From Filobasidium wieringae (taxonomy: Eukaryota > Basidiomycota > Tremellomycetes > Filobasidiales > Filobasidiaceae), in the NCBI GenBank assembly GCA_001600055.1, contig BCIV01000015.1, forward strand, positions 548,448 through 612,447: a DNA stretch of 64,000 nucleotides, given 5' to 3'. The notes beneath the pieces are model-generated. The model worked only from the letters and a program-made list of their open reading frames with translations, did not search any database and had not been told where the DNA came from. Both the position numbers and the translations under genes were made by a program. Below are positions 32,653 to 44,460 of the stretch, in pieces; positions within the stretch are counted from its first letter, which is position 1, and each line of letters opens with the position of its first letter.

Positions 32653-33527
32653 GGGCTTTTATTTGGTTGAAGTCCTTGTGGTCGAGGTCGAGGTCGATTT
32701 GATCGGGTTCACTTTCCTCCCTGGATCTCCCTGTTTCCTCAGTTTCTCTACTTTCTCTGGCTGAGGTAGACGGCCGAATCAGATCTCAAACCAGTTGGTA
32801 CGTTCAGGACGATCCGAACGATCAACGATCAGTAGGTCAGGGAAACGACTGGACGATCCTAGATCCTTGTCGTTGGTCGTTGGGCTTGGTCGCGATATGC
32901 TCAATACCAATAAATTGGATGACGACTGCTCGAACCCCGAACACCTCACGACCTCTCGACCTCTCGATGCGACCTCACGATGGACGACCCGACACGACAC
33001 GACGACTCGATACCACACCCGAGCGACCGTTCATGACCGACCAATGCACATGCACACATGGTAGGTATCGTACACAACTGTTATCACCACCACCTCGTCT
33101 GTCAAACTGCAGCAACCTGTGAATCGGTGGATGTGATTATTGGGGATCGGGACGGGGAAGATGCTCAGGGACCATACACTCGGGAAGGGGGTTTGGGCGG
33201 TTTGCTTTGGTTTGTCTGGGGTTGTCGGATGTGTGATTACGATTTGTAGGTTCAGGTGTAGGTGCAGGTGGTGATGTCGATGTCGATATCAGCAAGACCC
33301 GCTCGAATGAAGGGTAAGGATCATGTCCCCCGCCCGGTGATCCATGATCCAGACCGGTGAGAGATCGTAAACCATGTTTCCCGAGAACACGAGAATCAAG
33401 GTAGACAGGTTCCAACAACTATGTTATCTTCTATAACAAACCAATCGATCAAATCAACTCGACCCCCTTTATCGAAAGAAACCCAAGACTCACCCTCCAG
33501 AGCGAAATCCCCGATCATACGACAGGA
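32653..33527. other. Intergenic region, no gene seen
   Basis: Between the CCDC97-like gene start and the 3' end of the zinc-cluster gene. Short frames only. The part near 32700 carries direct CGAGGT repeats and GACGACTCGA-like short repeats near 32940-33010. Confidence 0.45.
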
Positions 33528-36500
33528 TCAAGTCGACATGGTCGTCCGACCGGGACTAGGTTCTCTACTGGGGAAAACCGATTCCGTCGTAGAAGGCATG
33601 ACCTGTTCCCGTACCGTACCATCATTCACGCCGCTCGATCAGCTCGAAATTCCCCACGTAAAGAAGAAACGCGATAATACGCACCTGGACGAATTGGATC
33701 ATGGAGAACATGTTCCAGAACGATTTGACTTCCTCTGATAATTGGTCTGGCGTGCGTGAGCGGTTCAGTAGCGCTAGGATGATCCGGAGGACTTTTCCTC
33801 GCTGCCGTGAAGAGGGGGGTTTGAGCGTTCCGACCGGTACCAAGAACGTTACGACGACGACGCGAGGGACATACCATGCTCTCCCCGTTAGCGGCGAGGT
33901 GGTCCAAGGGGATACTGGAGAGGAGTCGGTACATCTCCCTAGCGGTTTGTTCTTGCGATTCAGCCACCGTATCCGCCCCCGCGTCCAAGAACGCTTTAAA
34001 GTCGTACTGCCGGGCAAGTAGTTTAGATTCAATCAGCTCGAGCGTTCAGTCGGGGCACACCCAAGGGGACTGCTCACCAAAGCGAATTGAACACTGGCAG
34101 CGGTGATCAAACAGTTGGCCACCTGCATTCCAAAGATGGCGCTCGAATCGGGTGATAATCCTCTCGGATCGATCGTCCCCATCCCCGACTCTCCCCTCTG
34201 CGTGGCCAGATCGGGCGGTAGACCATCCAATACCTCTCGAATCCGATCGTGGGCTCGAACGATCCATTCGGATTCGCGGACGATGATGGATTCCATATCC
34301 GACTGACCCGATTCCCCGGGAAGAGGATCCGATTCCCATACGCTGGAGAGGTTGAATCGAGCTTGGACGCAACGATGGCGGAACAAGACCTCGGACATGA
34401 TCTTGAACAGTTTACTGACCGCTACGAAGCCCACCATGATGCTCGTCCTCTGTGGAGGCTGAGGGAACGATCCTTGAGCGGTGATGAAATCGTCATCCAC
34501 CTCCAACGGTAAGGAACATAACCCCTCGTGATCGTTCATCATGGACGGTGTACCGGAAGAAGCCTCGGTCTTGTCGATCGCATACAGGTGCCAGAACGTT
34601 CGTCGACGGAGTTGGATCTCGGTATGATCCACCCCCGTACTCGCCGTCCGAACGTCATCGTGCATGTTCATTCGGTAGGCCAGAGCGATCGCTTCGGCCA
34701 TGGTAGCCGTAGCCCTAGCCACCTTGCCCGTACTCGCGCAGAAAAAGTAGTCGCTGGAGGGTCCAGACTGTCAGCCGTCCATTCCAACTACCCCCCGCCC
34801 CGCTTCGACTTACCACAACAGCGTCCCCACCTGAATCAAGTTCGGTTCCTTGTACCGTCGACGTTGTAAAAGCTGACTCGCGCGGTAACAAGTATTCTGT
34901 AGTTTTTCCAACTCGGACTGAGTGTAATGCTCTATCATCCTCGATTTGGGGGATTGGGAGATGACGTATGAAGTCAGGGAGAGTAGGAACGCTCGGAATT
35001 CGACGTCCTGCACGTCAGGCTGGTTAGTGCATGTTCTTTTCGACAAACGAGTCGACCCGGAACCCACCTTATGATCCAGCCGGGTAGCAAGACAGACGGT
35101 AAAGTTTGGTTTGTGGACGATCGGGGTCTGTCCTCCGGCACGACGAACTCGATCAGCCCTCCTGCCCCACCACCACCCGAACTGTACTCACCAAAGCGTG
35201 CAGATGCCTCAAATAAAGACTGATGAAGAAACTGACGGTACTCCAACTAGTAACGTCTTCGATCTGAGGCATAGTGTTGAGCGAATCCTGGAGTAATTTC
35301 ATAGGGGGGATGGAGGACGATGGTTGACCTGTACTAAAGCTCGCCGTCCTAGGTCTATCTTCCCCCCTGAACTGATCCCCCGTCGTGGCCGTCGTGGAGA
35401 GCGGAACCGCATTCCCACCCAAGGAACGGGGAGTGAATTGCACAGCCCGATATTGAGGGGAATTGAATTCCTCCATCCCATTCGAGAGGGGACCCGAACC
35501 GACGTTCATCTCTAGCGCGTTTTCCCCCGAGGTGATTCCCGGATGAACATACCCTGCCGTCGAAGCGACCCCATCCTGTCTCCCTCCCTGTCCGTAGTCC
35601 AGGGACATATGTCTCGCCCCATTCCCGCCGGTGGAGAAATCACTGACGAATGATTCCCGATGTTTCAACCCGGGGTTAACTACCGTCCCGTTCGCAGAGT
35701 GCCAACCCCCGTTCCCCTCCATCCCGCCGTTGTAGACGTTCAGATCGGGACTGGTCATCCAGAATCCGGACGATTCCATGCCGACGAGACCCGTATCGAA
35801 AGCCACCTTCATCCGTCCCCCATCATCCCCATTGAACTTTCTCTTCTCCCCCTTTTCCTTCCTACTCGATTGCGATGGTCCGTTCGTCCCCTGTCCCTGT
35901 CCCTGTGCCGCACCCGCCTGCCCCTGACCCTGACCACCTGTCGATCCGATCTCCACCTTGACCCCCCGATCCCCAGTGATCCAACTGTTAGGTCTCCCGG
36001 GTCGTTTATAAACATGATGATAAGTGCATTCCAAACCGATCGCCGTGCACCCCGTACAAGGCGTCTGGGTCGGGTCTTCCGTCGGGTCTGTTTCTGCGTT
36101 GGGGTTCGAGTTCGAGTTGGGGTTGGGGTTGGGGTGAGAAGAGGAGGAGGACGGACGAGGAGGAGGGGTAGGTCGGACGCATTTGATCTACTCGCACGGG
36201 CCGGTCAGAAAGATCATCCCTGGAATTCTAGCTGAGATTGAAGATGACGAGGGGACTCACCTTGCGTTTCCGACAGATATCACAGGTAGGTTTCCTCCCC
36301 CCTGGGACTTTAGACGGTTGTCCGTTTCCCGTAATGCCCGTGTTTGCTGTGTTAGAACCGTTCCCCGTGTTCCCCGTGTTCCCCATGTTCCCCGTGTTCC
36401 CCGTGTGTGCGCTGCTGTGAGTGTTGAACCCAGTCACGCTCACAGAACCGAGGGAAAGGTCGGGATCCATCTTCCTCCCGCTCCCGTCCGATCCCATTTC

Positions 36501-37361
36501 TACGGTGTTCGAGCTTGTATTCGATGGTTTCCCATTACCTTGTCCGCCGTGACCGCCATTCACATTCAGGTTCTTGCCCGACCTCTCACCCTTCCCGTTC
36601 CCATTGAGGAGGGCGGACCGGAGAGGTTTCCTACCCGGTACTTTTGGTGCGTTGAGGTTCTGGGTGTGATGAGTTTGAGTAGGATGGATAGGGGCCAGGG
36701 TAGGGCTCGAAGTTCCCCGTTTTTGCATTTGCATTTGCGTTTGCATTTGCGTTGGCGTTTGCGTTGTTGAGAGAGAATGGGGGTGCTGCGAGTGTTGCGA
36801 CTGCGACTGCGACTGTGACTGCGAATGCGAATGCGATGCTCCTTGTTTGTAAGGGTAACGAGGATCTTGCTGCCATTGTAGGGGCGCGGTCGGGGTTGGG
36901 GTTGATTTGATAGGATGGGGGTGGGGGTGGGGCTCGTTCTCATCGTCGTCGTCGTCGTTGTCGCCCTCGTCGTTGTCGCCCTCGCCCTCGCCCTCGTCCT
37001 CGTCGTCGTCATTCGAATCAGAATCAGAATCAGAACGTCCCACCCCATCCTCCCCATCTCGACCCCGTCGTTCCCTATGACCCTTCGACTTTCCCCCAAA
37101 AGCTAGTCTGGAATTGAGATGCGTGGGGTCGGACAGGGGAGCGTACGGTGGGTTTGACCAGTTGTTCGTGCTCATGGATGGGTCGGGGAGGTGTCGCTCG
37201 AGGTGTCGACCATCATGGCCGTTCAGGTGTTGTTCATTCAGATGTCGACCGTTCAAACGTGGATCGCTGAGATGTTGACCGTTCCCGTTCCCGTTCCCGT
37301 TCAAGTGAATGGGAGCGACAACCCCTGACCCTGACTGAGCGATCATTGTTGGAAAACTCAT
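33528..37361 (-). CDS. Zn2Cys6 transcription factor with fungal-specific TF domain, 1116 aa
   Basis: Eight exons: 37361-36261, 36187-35192, 35127-35068, 35007-34814, 34753-34078, 34006-33875, 33801-33685 and 33602-33528, totalling 1117 codons in phase. A long low-complexity N-terminus (acidic, His/Pro, Ser/Gln and Asn-Thr-Gly repeats) precedes the zinc cluster, which spans the first intron. The first half is CDICRKRKIKC. A 40-residue Pro/Asn/Ser loop follows, then CTGCTAIGLECTYHHVYKRP. The fungal-specific TF domain follows: TPIVHKPNFTVCLATRLDHK, ATATMAEAIALAYRMNMHDD, and RRRTFWHLYAIDKTEASSGT. Such proteins regulate carbon or nitrogen use or stress genes; no specific target can be assigned. 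It is divergent from the acetyltransferase gene, 583 nt away. The C3-C4 loop is far longer than usual. Confidence 0.88.
36361..36405. repeat. Nonanucleotide repeat in the zinc-cluster gene
   Basis: About five copies of CCCCGTGTT (with one CCCCATGTT), coding for Gly-Asn-Thr repeats on the minus strand. Confidence 0.8.
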
Positions 37362-37944
37362 CCTCCCTCTTCCCCTGTACTCTAGAGCTAGATACTCTCT
37401 TGTTCCGGTCCTCGATCTCCCGTGTGCGTGCCGATTCGGATCGACTCGAGACTTTCTGGACGTGTGATCGAGTGGGGAGTACGATCCTGTTACTCTCCGA
37501 GCGCTCAGATGGTCGTAGCGGGCATCATCTAGAGTGTTTTCTGGTCCGAGGCCTCTGAGGTCGATGTCGAGGTCGAGGTCGAGGAATCTGCGAATCCGAG
37601 AAAGCGAGCGATTTGACTGTTTACGGAATTGAATCCGGCAACTCGCACTCTCCGCGTGGCTCCACGTGATCCCCCCTCGTGCACCTGATAACGCATGGCG
37701 GGTGGGTGAGAACGCATGTTGCTACCCGGAGGGGTGTTGTTTGATAACGATATGACGTGTATCGTTGCACGGTGTTCCACGCAGTTGACCGAGGATTGAC
37801 CGGGAACGCCGATACTCAGGTTTCGTTGATATAGAACCTCGACCTCGACTGTTCGTCGTCTCTTCCACGATCGCTCGACATTCTTTCCACATCCTCTCGA
37901 ACAACCCTCCACGCCCACGCCCACGCCCACGCCCAACCATAACC
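37362..37944. other. Divergent promoter region of the transcription factor and acetyltransferase genes
   Basis: The two genes start outward from this 583-nt stretch. It holds CGAGGT repeats near 37560-37585 and CCCACG repeats at 37908-37937 directly before the acetyltransferase ATG. No separate gene is seen. Confidence 0.5.
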
Positions 37945-39963
37945 ATGTCACAGCCACACCCACACCCACACCCAGAGGAATCGGCTTTCCACCAGATGAT
38001 CTCAGGCCACCCTTATTTCCCCGGAGATCCGTTCATCAAGACGAAAGCTCAACAGGGGAGGGACCGCGTCAAACAACTCAACGCCACCTGGGACAAATCG
38101 CAGCGCAAGGAACTGTTGCAGCGGTACTGCGGGGCCTGGGGGGAGGGGAGTTTCTTGGCGTTGCCTGTTTTTGCGGAATATGTGGGTACACTCACTACGC
38201 CGGTGGTGGTCATCCGCAGAGGGAACGTGGTTTACTGAACTCAAGTGGAATGGAATGGATGGGCGGGACAGGTGTTCAACTTGCAGGTAGGGGAGAATAC
38301 TTATATTGGACCTAATAATGAGTTTCTCGACGTCGTCCCTAGTAAGTCCACGTTCTTCTCGTCGTCGCCTTCCTCTTCCTCTTTCTCTTCCTCTTTCTCC
38401 TTCTCTTTGCGTTTCTCTTTCTCCGTCTTTGGTCCATGTCGTACAACGTGTACAACGTCTTTTAGGAAGATCTAAATCGGACGGACTGATCGAACGACGA
38501 CTTGTAGGGAGGAGAGAACACGAACGGGTCACTATCACTAGGTCAGAGATGGGGAGGACGAATGGGATTCCGCGTAGGGGCGGTTGATGAGGGAAAGCGA
38601 GGAATCGTCGCCCGTTACCCGCTGCCCACTGTCCGGCTCGCTTGCGATAACCCCAGACAAGACCCTTTCCCAGGCCGGACATTGGGGTTCAGATCGGTCC
38701 CTCGCCGTAAGAAAATGAACGGGTAGATGAGGATGAAGGTGGAGATGGGGATGGGGATGGGGATGATGAACCGAGGATGGAGGACCGAGAGCAAAGTCGG
38801 GATTGAATTCGAGATCGAGAACCGATCTGGCTCCTCATCTATATTCTTATACTCTAATCGACAGTCGATGACCGACGATCGAAGGGAACAAAACCCCATC
38901 CTGGATCTCATGGTCTACGTCCCGATGAATGTCAAGTTTGGGTTCTTGAGTCGATGAACGGGGGAGTTGAGCTCGGGCTGGACTGGGGTCAGGTCGAGGG
39001 CGAATTTTGGGTTGGGGTCGAGATCGGATTGGATTGACGGCGGGTTACGGGTTATGGGTTATGGGTTACGGGTCACTGATCATCTCTTTTTCCTTTTTCT
39101 CTTTTCGTCTGGGTCATCTATCTACCCCGGTCATCGCGGTCCGCTTGCTCTTCCCGGGTACTTATGCGTGCTCTGCATATCGGCTCTTCCGATCGACTCC
39201 TCCTTTCCACTGTCACTCCGGCGCCGTCTACGTCCTCGTTCCTATCGCTCGCTCACCCGCTCACTCCACTGGCCATCTCACGTGAACCATCGACTCACTG
39301 GCTCACTCGCTCGCTCATCGGCTCACTACGCTCGCAGTCAAGATCGGTAATAACTGCATGATCGGTCCTTCTTGTCATTTCTACACTCCCGTACGTCCCC
39401 CTTACGTCTCCGGTCGATCGGGGTGGTTTTGTTTCTTACCGATTTCCCTGATGTTTGTACTTTTTTGGGATGGGATTGGTTCGATTCGATTTGACCTCAT
39501 TCTCTCCGACCTCATTCTATTCGGTTCGTTCGCGATACAGGGACACCCGGTCGATCCGGATGAGAGACGAACGGAGATCGAATGGGCTACGCCGATCGTA
39601 CTAGGTCCGTCCTTTTTCCACCTCACCCTTTCTTACCTCTATCGACCCCTTGGTTTTATATTCCGCATCCTGACATTCCGTACACCCAATTACAACACAG
39701 GCGACGACGTCTGGTTAGGAGGAAACGTCACCATCCTAGGAGGAGTCCGGATCGGCTCGGGGTCCACGATCGGGGCGGGGAGCGTGATCACCAAGGACGT
39801 ACCGCCCCGGAGCGTCGTCGTTGGGAACCCTGGGAGGGTGGTCAAGACGCTTCCCGAGTTGAGCGGGGAGGAGAAGGAGGTGCTACAGGGAGAGAGGGGG
39901 AGGGGGAAGGAGGCGGAGAGGCAGAGGGAGAGGATGAGGGCGTGGAGGGAGGCGGAAGAGTAG
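37945..39963 (+). CDS. Maltose/galactoside O-acetyltransferase-like protein (hexapeptide repeat), 228 aa
   Basis: Transfers acetyl from acetyl-CoA to a sugar or related hydroxyl; left-handed beta-helix family of LacA, Maa and NodL. Five exons: 37945-38181, 38272-38341, 38338-based exon 39338-39390, 39541-39604 and 39701-39963, totalling 229 codons in phase. The N-terminus has the maltose-acetyltransferase head ([20 protein letters not shown]). Then come [40 protein letters not shown], the catalytic-His region [11 protein letters not shown], and the repeats [20 protein letters not shown] and [21 protein letters not shown] charged helical tail (about 40 residues) is an addition. The second intron (38342-39337) is 996 nt, far longer than the rest in the window. 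Confidence 0.86.
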
Positions 39964-40204
39964 GGTACCGATAGGGGGCTTCATGACCTTGATGGACAGG
40001 AGAGGTTGTTGCGAAGGTCAATATGAATCAAGATGTTTGAAATGGTAAACGAAACACCACAATGCGTATATCAGCTCGAGATACAATTGATCAGACGTAA
40101 CTACATGTCCTCGCGTCAGACCATACTTTTCGTTCATCGTTTGCATCGACAGCTATACATAGACGGCTTGGTAGGAAACAACCGAACGCCGTCCCAATCC
40201 CTCA

Positions 40205-40791
40205 TCAATTCTCCGAGGCTGTACTGACAATCGACGCAGCGCGAGTCCCAAAGTGGTTGGAGGCAGCAGACGAACGCTCATCTACACTATACATGCTACT
40301 ACTGGCGCTCGCACCACTGTGCGCACAGCAAGAGCTTGGCTCTGTCCCATGTATCCCTGCAACAGGGTCGCCAAGGGGACTGTGACTGCCGGACCGTTCC
40401 TCGACTGTACATCCGCCCTCAATGCCCGCAGTTTTGCCACCCAGAAACGCCCAGGTTGGATCTTGCATTTCGGATTTTGACGGACCATCGTCTTCTCCAG
40501 CATCAATAATGACGGCTGCCAAAACCCCAAGAGCCTCCTTCTGCAGCTTCACAACCCAAAAAGTGGCGTTAGTCTGTTTTGTAAGCTTTCCGATTTTTTT
40601 CGACCGGAACTTACTTTGGCTTCCCCATCAAGCCATTCCACTACCCAGGATCGCTTTCCACCTTTTTCGAACGCAGGATAGTCTTGCTTCAATCTTGCTC
40701 CCACGCTGAGACGCTCGGTCCGAGGGCAGGACGTAACGTCAGACGAAGCAACGAACCGATTGTCCGCCTGAGCGATATCTTGGATAGGCAT
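40205..40791 (-). CDS. Small uncharacterised protein with Ser-rich tail, 172 aa
   Basis: Exon 1 (40791-40615) encodes MPIQDIAQADNRFVASSDVT and ends SWVVEWLDGEAK. A 68-nt phase-0 intron (GTAAGT...GTGAAG) joins LQKEALGVLAAVIIDAGEDD. The second half turns into a Gly/Ser/Ala tail (SGASASSSMYSVDERSSAAS and on). The two-exon plan and tail recall the GYW family, but the G-x-Y core is not evident; KRSWVVEW would be the nearest match and lies in exon 1. Related to that family only by architecture. Confidence 0.5.
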
Positions 40792-41492
40792 TTTGATTAT
40801 TCGGGGCCTTTCTCACTGCAATCGATACTGCGTTCAGTAGGATTGGACAAGATTCGAAGGTGAGAATATGTAGAAGGCGCAGCATCGTATCATCCTCTGT
40901 GTGATGACCCTTTTCAGAAGTGTCGCAACATGACGCGGGGGATTGCGCGATGTGGCGAAACGTCGTCTTCGAAGCACGTCAAACCACCTCATCACCGAGA
41001 TCGACTGGAAGTTCGATCACGAACACGTTTTGGCAGACGAAGAAACATCGAAGCAAGCTCTACATTCATAGAATAAGTCTTGACAGAATTTCGGGAACGC
41101 TCCACTTACAGGTCTGAGTGTTGTCCCCCTTCCCTCTTCTCCTGAAGCCAATATTGACACTAATGAAACATGAACTACTATCAAGTCGTCAATCCCGAAG
41201 CCCTCGTACCGACGTCGAGACTCAATGGCGATACAAAGTAGAGGTTAAAAATGCACTTCGGTAAATGTGATCTAGGTTAAAGCTGGAAAGAATACCTCTT
41301 TTACAGGCTCAAAGGAGGACGTCAGGGATCGCGCGAAACTCTACTCAAGAGGAAGGGACGAAACCCAGGCCCACAGAGGCGCCTCGCCTCGATCTCTGCC
41401 CTCATCGATGCAATATGATCATGCCTCGCTCTGACCACTGTCATTACATCTACAAGTAGCGTAGGCTGCTTGGCTTCAGCAGCGTGCGCTGG
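40792..41492. other. Gap, no gene seen
   Basis: Upstream region of the 40205-40791 gene plus about 500 bases after the next gene's stop. Only short frames. Confidence 0.4.
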
Positions 41493-41975
41493 TCAGCTGC
41501 TGCTTACAAACGTTCCATGATCAAGTTTCGTGTTCTTTGAAGAACGTCCATCAGATGTTGCCGCTACCTGTGCCCAGGTAGTGAGGTCGCTCGTCGTTGA
41601 TTGTTTCGTAATGTTGACTGAATAAAGTGATTCACCCTCTTCAACTACGATGGTACTGCTGTCAGAGATGGAGCCGTCGGTCATACCAATTTGCCGGTGC
41701 GGTAAATCCTCGTGACGCCCTGATACGAAAGCGTGCTCGTAATCAAGCTTGGCGTGCCCAAAGAGATTCGGTGGGACCAACGGAAGTGTTGGGAACACTG
41801 GCTTAGGCTTGATTGAGGCTTTACAGGAATTCTGTTGACGTATTGGGCTCGAGGACGATCCAAGAAACTCCTTGAATAGACGATGCAACCTTTCCTGATC
41901 TGCCTTCGCCTCCTCCTTGTCAGCTTGATCTTCCCAGCTGTCAGGTATGGTAGATTGAACGGCTTTTGAATGCAT
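41493..41975 (-). CDS. Small uncharacterised single-exon protein, 160 aa
   Basis: A TATA box (TATATAAAG on the minus strand, 42055-42048) lies 73 nt before the ATG. The product begins MHSKAVQSTIPDSWEDQADK, has a charged helix (EEAKADQERLHRLFKEFLG), a Lys/Pro-rich middle (KASIKPKPVFPTLPLVPPNL), and then a Ser/Thr/Asp-rich C-terminal half ending DHGTFVSSS. The promoter and tail are like those of the GYW family; the core motif is not obvious. A hidden intron cannot be excluded. Confidence 0.48.
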   Translation of the reverse strand: MHSKAVQSTIPDSWEDQADKEEAKADQERLHRLFKEFLGSSSSPIRQQNSCKASIKPKPVFPTLPLVPPNLFGHAKLDYEHAFVSGRHEDLPHRQIGMTDGSISDSSTIVVEEGESLYSVNITKQSTTSDLTTWAQVAATSDGRSSKNTKLDHGTFVSSS

Positions 41976-42047
41976 CTGCTTGATTGATAGATCGCGTTAC
42001 TTGGCCATCGCCATAAATCCAAACGGCCTAAGTGATACAATCGTTCT

Positions 42048-42055
42048 TTATATAC
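42048..42055 (-). promoter_or_regulatory. TATA box of the 41975 gene
   Basis: TATATAAAG on the minus strand, 73 nt before the start codon. Confidence 0.5.
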
Positions 42056-42641
42056 CCTTTATGTTTATGTCGAAACTCCTTTCACGTAACATGTAACAAG
42101 AAGCACGATCAGTCGCGACTGAGAATAACTGTTCGCGACTGCGCGTCGTCGTTTCATCGCTCCATGACAGGCAGGGAGTTGCCACTACATGAGGACGCCA
42201 ATCCAACCAGGGTGTACCACACGATATGCGGTATCTTTTGCGCTTTTGGCACTCGCTACAATCGGGATCATGCCTAGACACCTATCGCGATTAGTCATTT
42301 CGGCTTAGCGATACGGACACTGGTGCTATATCCTTTCATTGTATGCACGAATCCAGAGAAAGAGGTCTTCGGGCGAGAAGGGAATAGTAGTATCGATTCA
42401 CGACGGAGAAGTGAGGAAACTTCTCCTTCGACACAAGAAAGCAATCCTTTGAAAACAAGAACTTAAACTACGGAAATAATATGTAGAATACAAATACGTA
42501 TACGTCTGCGCTTCTTTGTGCTTTAGTATCCTTAAGGGCCAAAGGTTTATACTACTTAAGGAAGGAGAATCTATGAGAAACCGGGAAATTAGCTTCGTTC
42601 ATACTGTACAATACTTTAGCGTGGAAAGCCGTCACAACGGC
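42056..42641. other. Gap, no gene seen
   Basis: Short frames only, A/T-richer than the surrounding core blocks. Confidence 0.4.
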
Positions 42642-43474
42642 TCACTTGATCCCTGGAAAATGACGTTCCACATAACTCAAGTCCGGAGGTGCCGCTTCGC
42701 TAGTAGTCGATTCAAAAGACGCTTTGCCGTCATTTGTTACAATAGATGATTGGGACAAGTCAGAAAGAGGATGAAATTCCGAAGTTCTGTTGACAGTACT
42801 AGCGGAGGTTCTGGGTGGCGTATTACCGGTACTTGCAGGCCGTTCAAGAGAGTCATTCATGAAAGAGGATGCCATCCGGGCCTGTTCCATCGAATTTTGC
42901 TGTGTATCCCAACGATGTAGAGTGGTTTCGAGCCATTCATGGTCGGGATCACCCGGAAATATCGGCATCCAAATCCGCAACCCGTCCGAAATCAATGCAT
43001 TCCCGTTGACCCGCACGACGTTCCTATGCAGATACTGGCCTTGGTGATGGGCGATAGCGTTTCTTACCATTCGTTTCATACGAAACCAATCATTGGCGCC
43101 GTCTCCGTAGAATACATAGCACATCAATGGTTTTTGTTCGGGGGGGTCCCTTTCCCCGATCTTAGTGTCTAACCAGGAGTTTTCGATCACCTTGATCGTC
43201 CACGGAGCGTTTGCAAAGCTTCCTTTGTTCTTTTCGATGACAAATCTCACCGGCATACTGATTTCACCTTGGCCTGTGCAACGAATGGAATGATCAAAAA
43301 TACGTCAATGGAGATATCAAGGAGATGAACAGCAGATCGTTATTCACCCCGCACCTCGGCGCTGACGTTGTTAAAATACTCATACTCCTCCGGGAATGGC
43401 ATCTCGACGTATCTATCTTTTAGTTCCCGCTCTGCCTCTAGGTCAGCGCGTCTCCCGCGATATTCCGAAGGCAT
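42642..43474 (-). CDS. GYW-like protein, 252 aa, two exons
   Basis: A TATATATA box (43563-43555) stands about 81 nt before the ATG. Exon 1 (43474-43348) encodes the acidic leader MPSEYRGRRADLEAERELKD and on to NNVSAEVR. The 74-nt intron is phase 1, unlike the phase-0 introns of the 2-17 kb cluster. Exon 2 (43273-42642) reads GQGEISMPVRFVIEKNKGSF, then APWTIKVIENSWLDTKIGER, LMCYVFYGDGANDWFRMKRM and DGLRIWMPIFPGD, the hairpin, helix and strand order of the family. The long tail is Ser/Thr-rich (TSEFHPLSDLSQSSIVTNDG). Probably a diverged member of the family. Confidence 0.66.
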
Positions 43475-43554
43475 GGTTGTTCGAGAGTGAGTCAGGTTCA
43501 GTGAGGGCGATAGTTCACGCCTGTTCTTGGGTATATCGACGTATAGTTTGGTGA

Positions 43555-43563
43555 CTATATATA
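43555..43563 (-). promoter_or_regulatory. TATA box of the 43474 gene
   Basis: AGTATATATAG on the minus strand. Farther upstream the + strand has paired TGACG/CGTCA elements at about 43647-43668. Confidence 0.5.
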
Positions 43564-43926
43564 CTAGGCTGGGCTAGCGACATCCTTTGTATCCTTGAAA
43601 AAATCAGCCTTCTCCTATACGCTTCCGATAATAGCCCAGCAAGACGGTGACGCAATCCATACGTCACCTAGGGGTACGAATATCCTCGTTTGCGGGTTCC
43701 TTTCAAGGGATTACTAAGGGTCTGATAGGGTTAGGCTTTCTGTACGTGCTACGCTGAGTGATTCTATCATGATCAGTCTAACCATCCCTGGTAAGTCGAC
43801 TCTGTGAATTCCTGTCAAAGCAGGCGCCAAAGGGGCATCTTGACGTGCCTATTCAAATCATCAAATTCGACTCTTCAATTGAAACGGTCTGAGGGATCGT
43901 TGGTACGACTCGACTTCATGAAAGGT

Positions 43927-44460
43927 TTATCGATCGGTTGCATCACGTAGGTATCGTATGTTCGACGCCGGATCTACCGTCGGGCAGGACGAGTGGATGA
44001 TCATCCTCCGAACCTCGCAGATACTGCGCGAGATATAAGCTATAATGCCAGGTGATCGCGACACCAGTATGAACGTGTTATCTTGACACCAGACTTGACC
44101 TGCGGTGACAATCGAAGTTCTGGATTGAATGTTTTCTTGTAGAGCTGAGTACAGATTCGAAATCGCGGGTGATTGACCGTGGTGGAGGTGGTGTTCCATC
44201 TCAATCCGAAAAACTGTCGCTCGAAGGATTGATACGGTATGTTGGGTCAACATCGAAGGATCTGGAATCGCCTGGGACATGGAAGTTCAGCCCATACCAA
44301 ACTTTCCTTTTCACGGTTATCTGTGGATGACACGAGAGACGAGTATGAGGCGTATCGGTCGAGCAATTCGATATCAGAATCGGTTCATCATCATTGACGT
44401 TGGCATTGACGTTGTATCACTCTGATATTAGCTTCGAACGAGTTTATGGCTCAATAGGGA
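43927..44460 (-). pseudogene. Frameshifted GYW-like copy
   Basis: On the minus strand one frame carries ITVKRKVWYGLNFHVPGDSR and DPTYRIN before stopping. A second frame picks up with VFRIEMEHHLHHGQSPAISN, the helix LYSALQENIQSRTSI, and GQVWCQDNTFILVSRSPGII to a stop at 43927. Together the two halves match the order hairpin, Y-x-I, helix, W strand seen in intact members. A frameshift between them is the simplest explanation. No Ser-rich tail remains. Confidence 0.4.

Noticed and set aside
35660..36235. 191-codon + frame antisense to the zinc-cluster gene
   Set aside because: Low-complexity shadow of the Pro/Asn-rich coding strand; the zinc-cluster model explains the region.
37955..37975. CCCACA repeats resembling telomeric DNA
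   Set aside because: They code for the His/Pro start of the acetyltransferase and are too few for a telomere tract.
38002..38682. 226-codon minus frame over the acetyltransferase 5' part and long intron
   Set aside because: Arg/Glu/Arg-Gly low complexity opposite pyrimidine-rich intron sequence; no motif.
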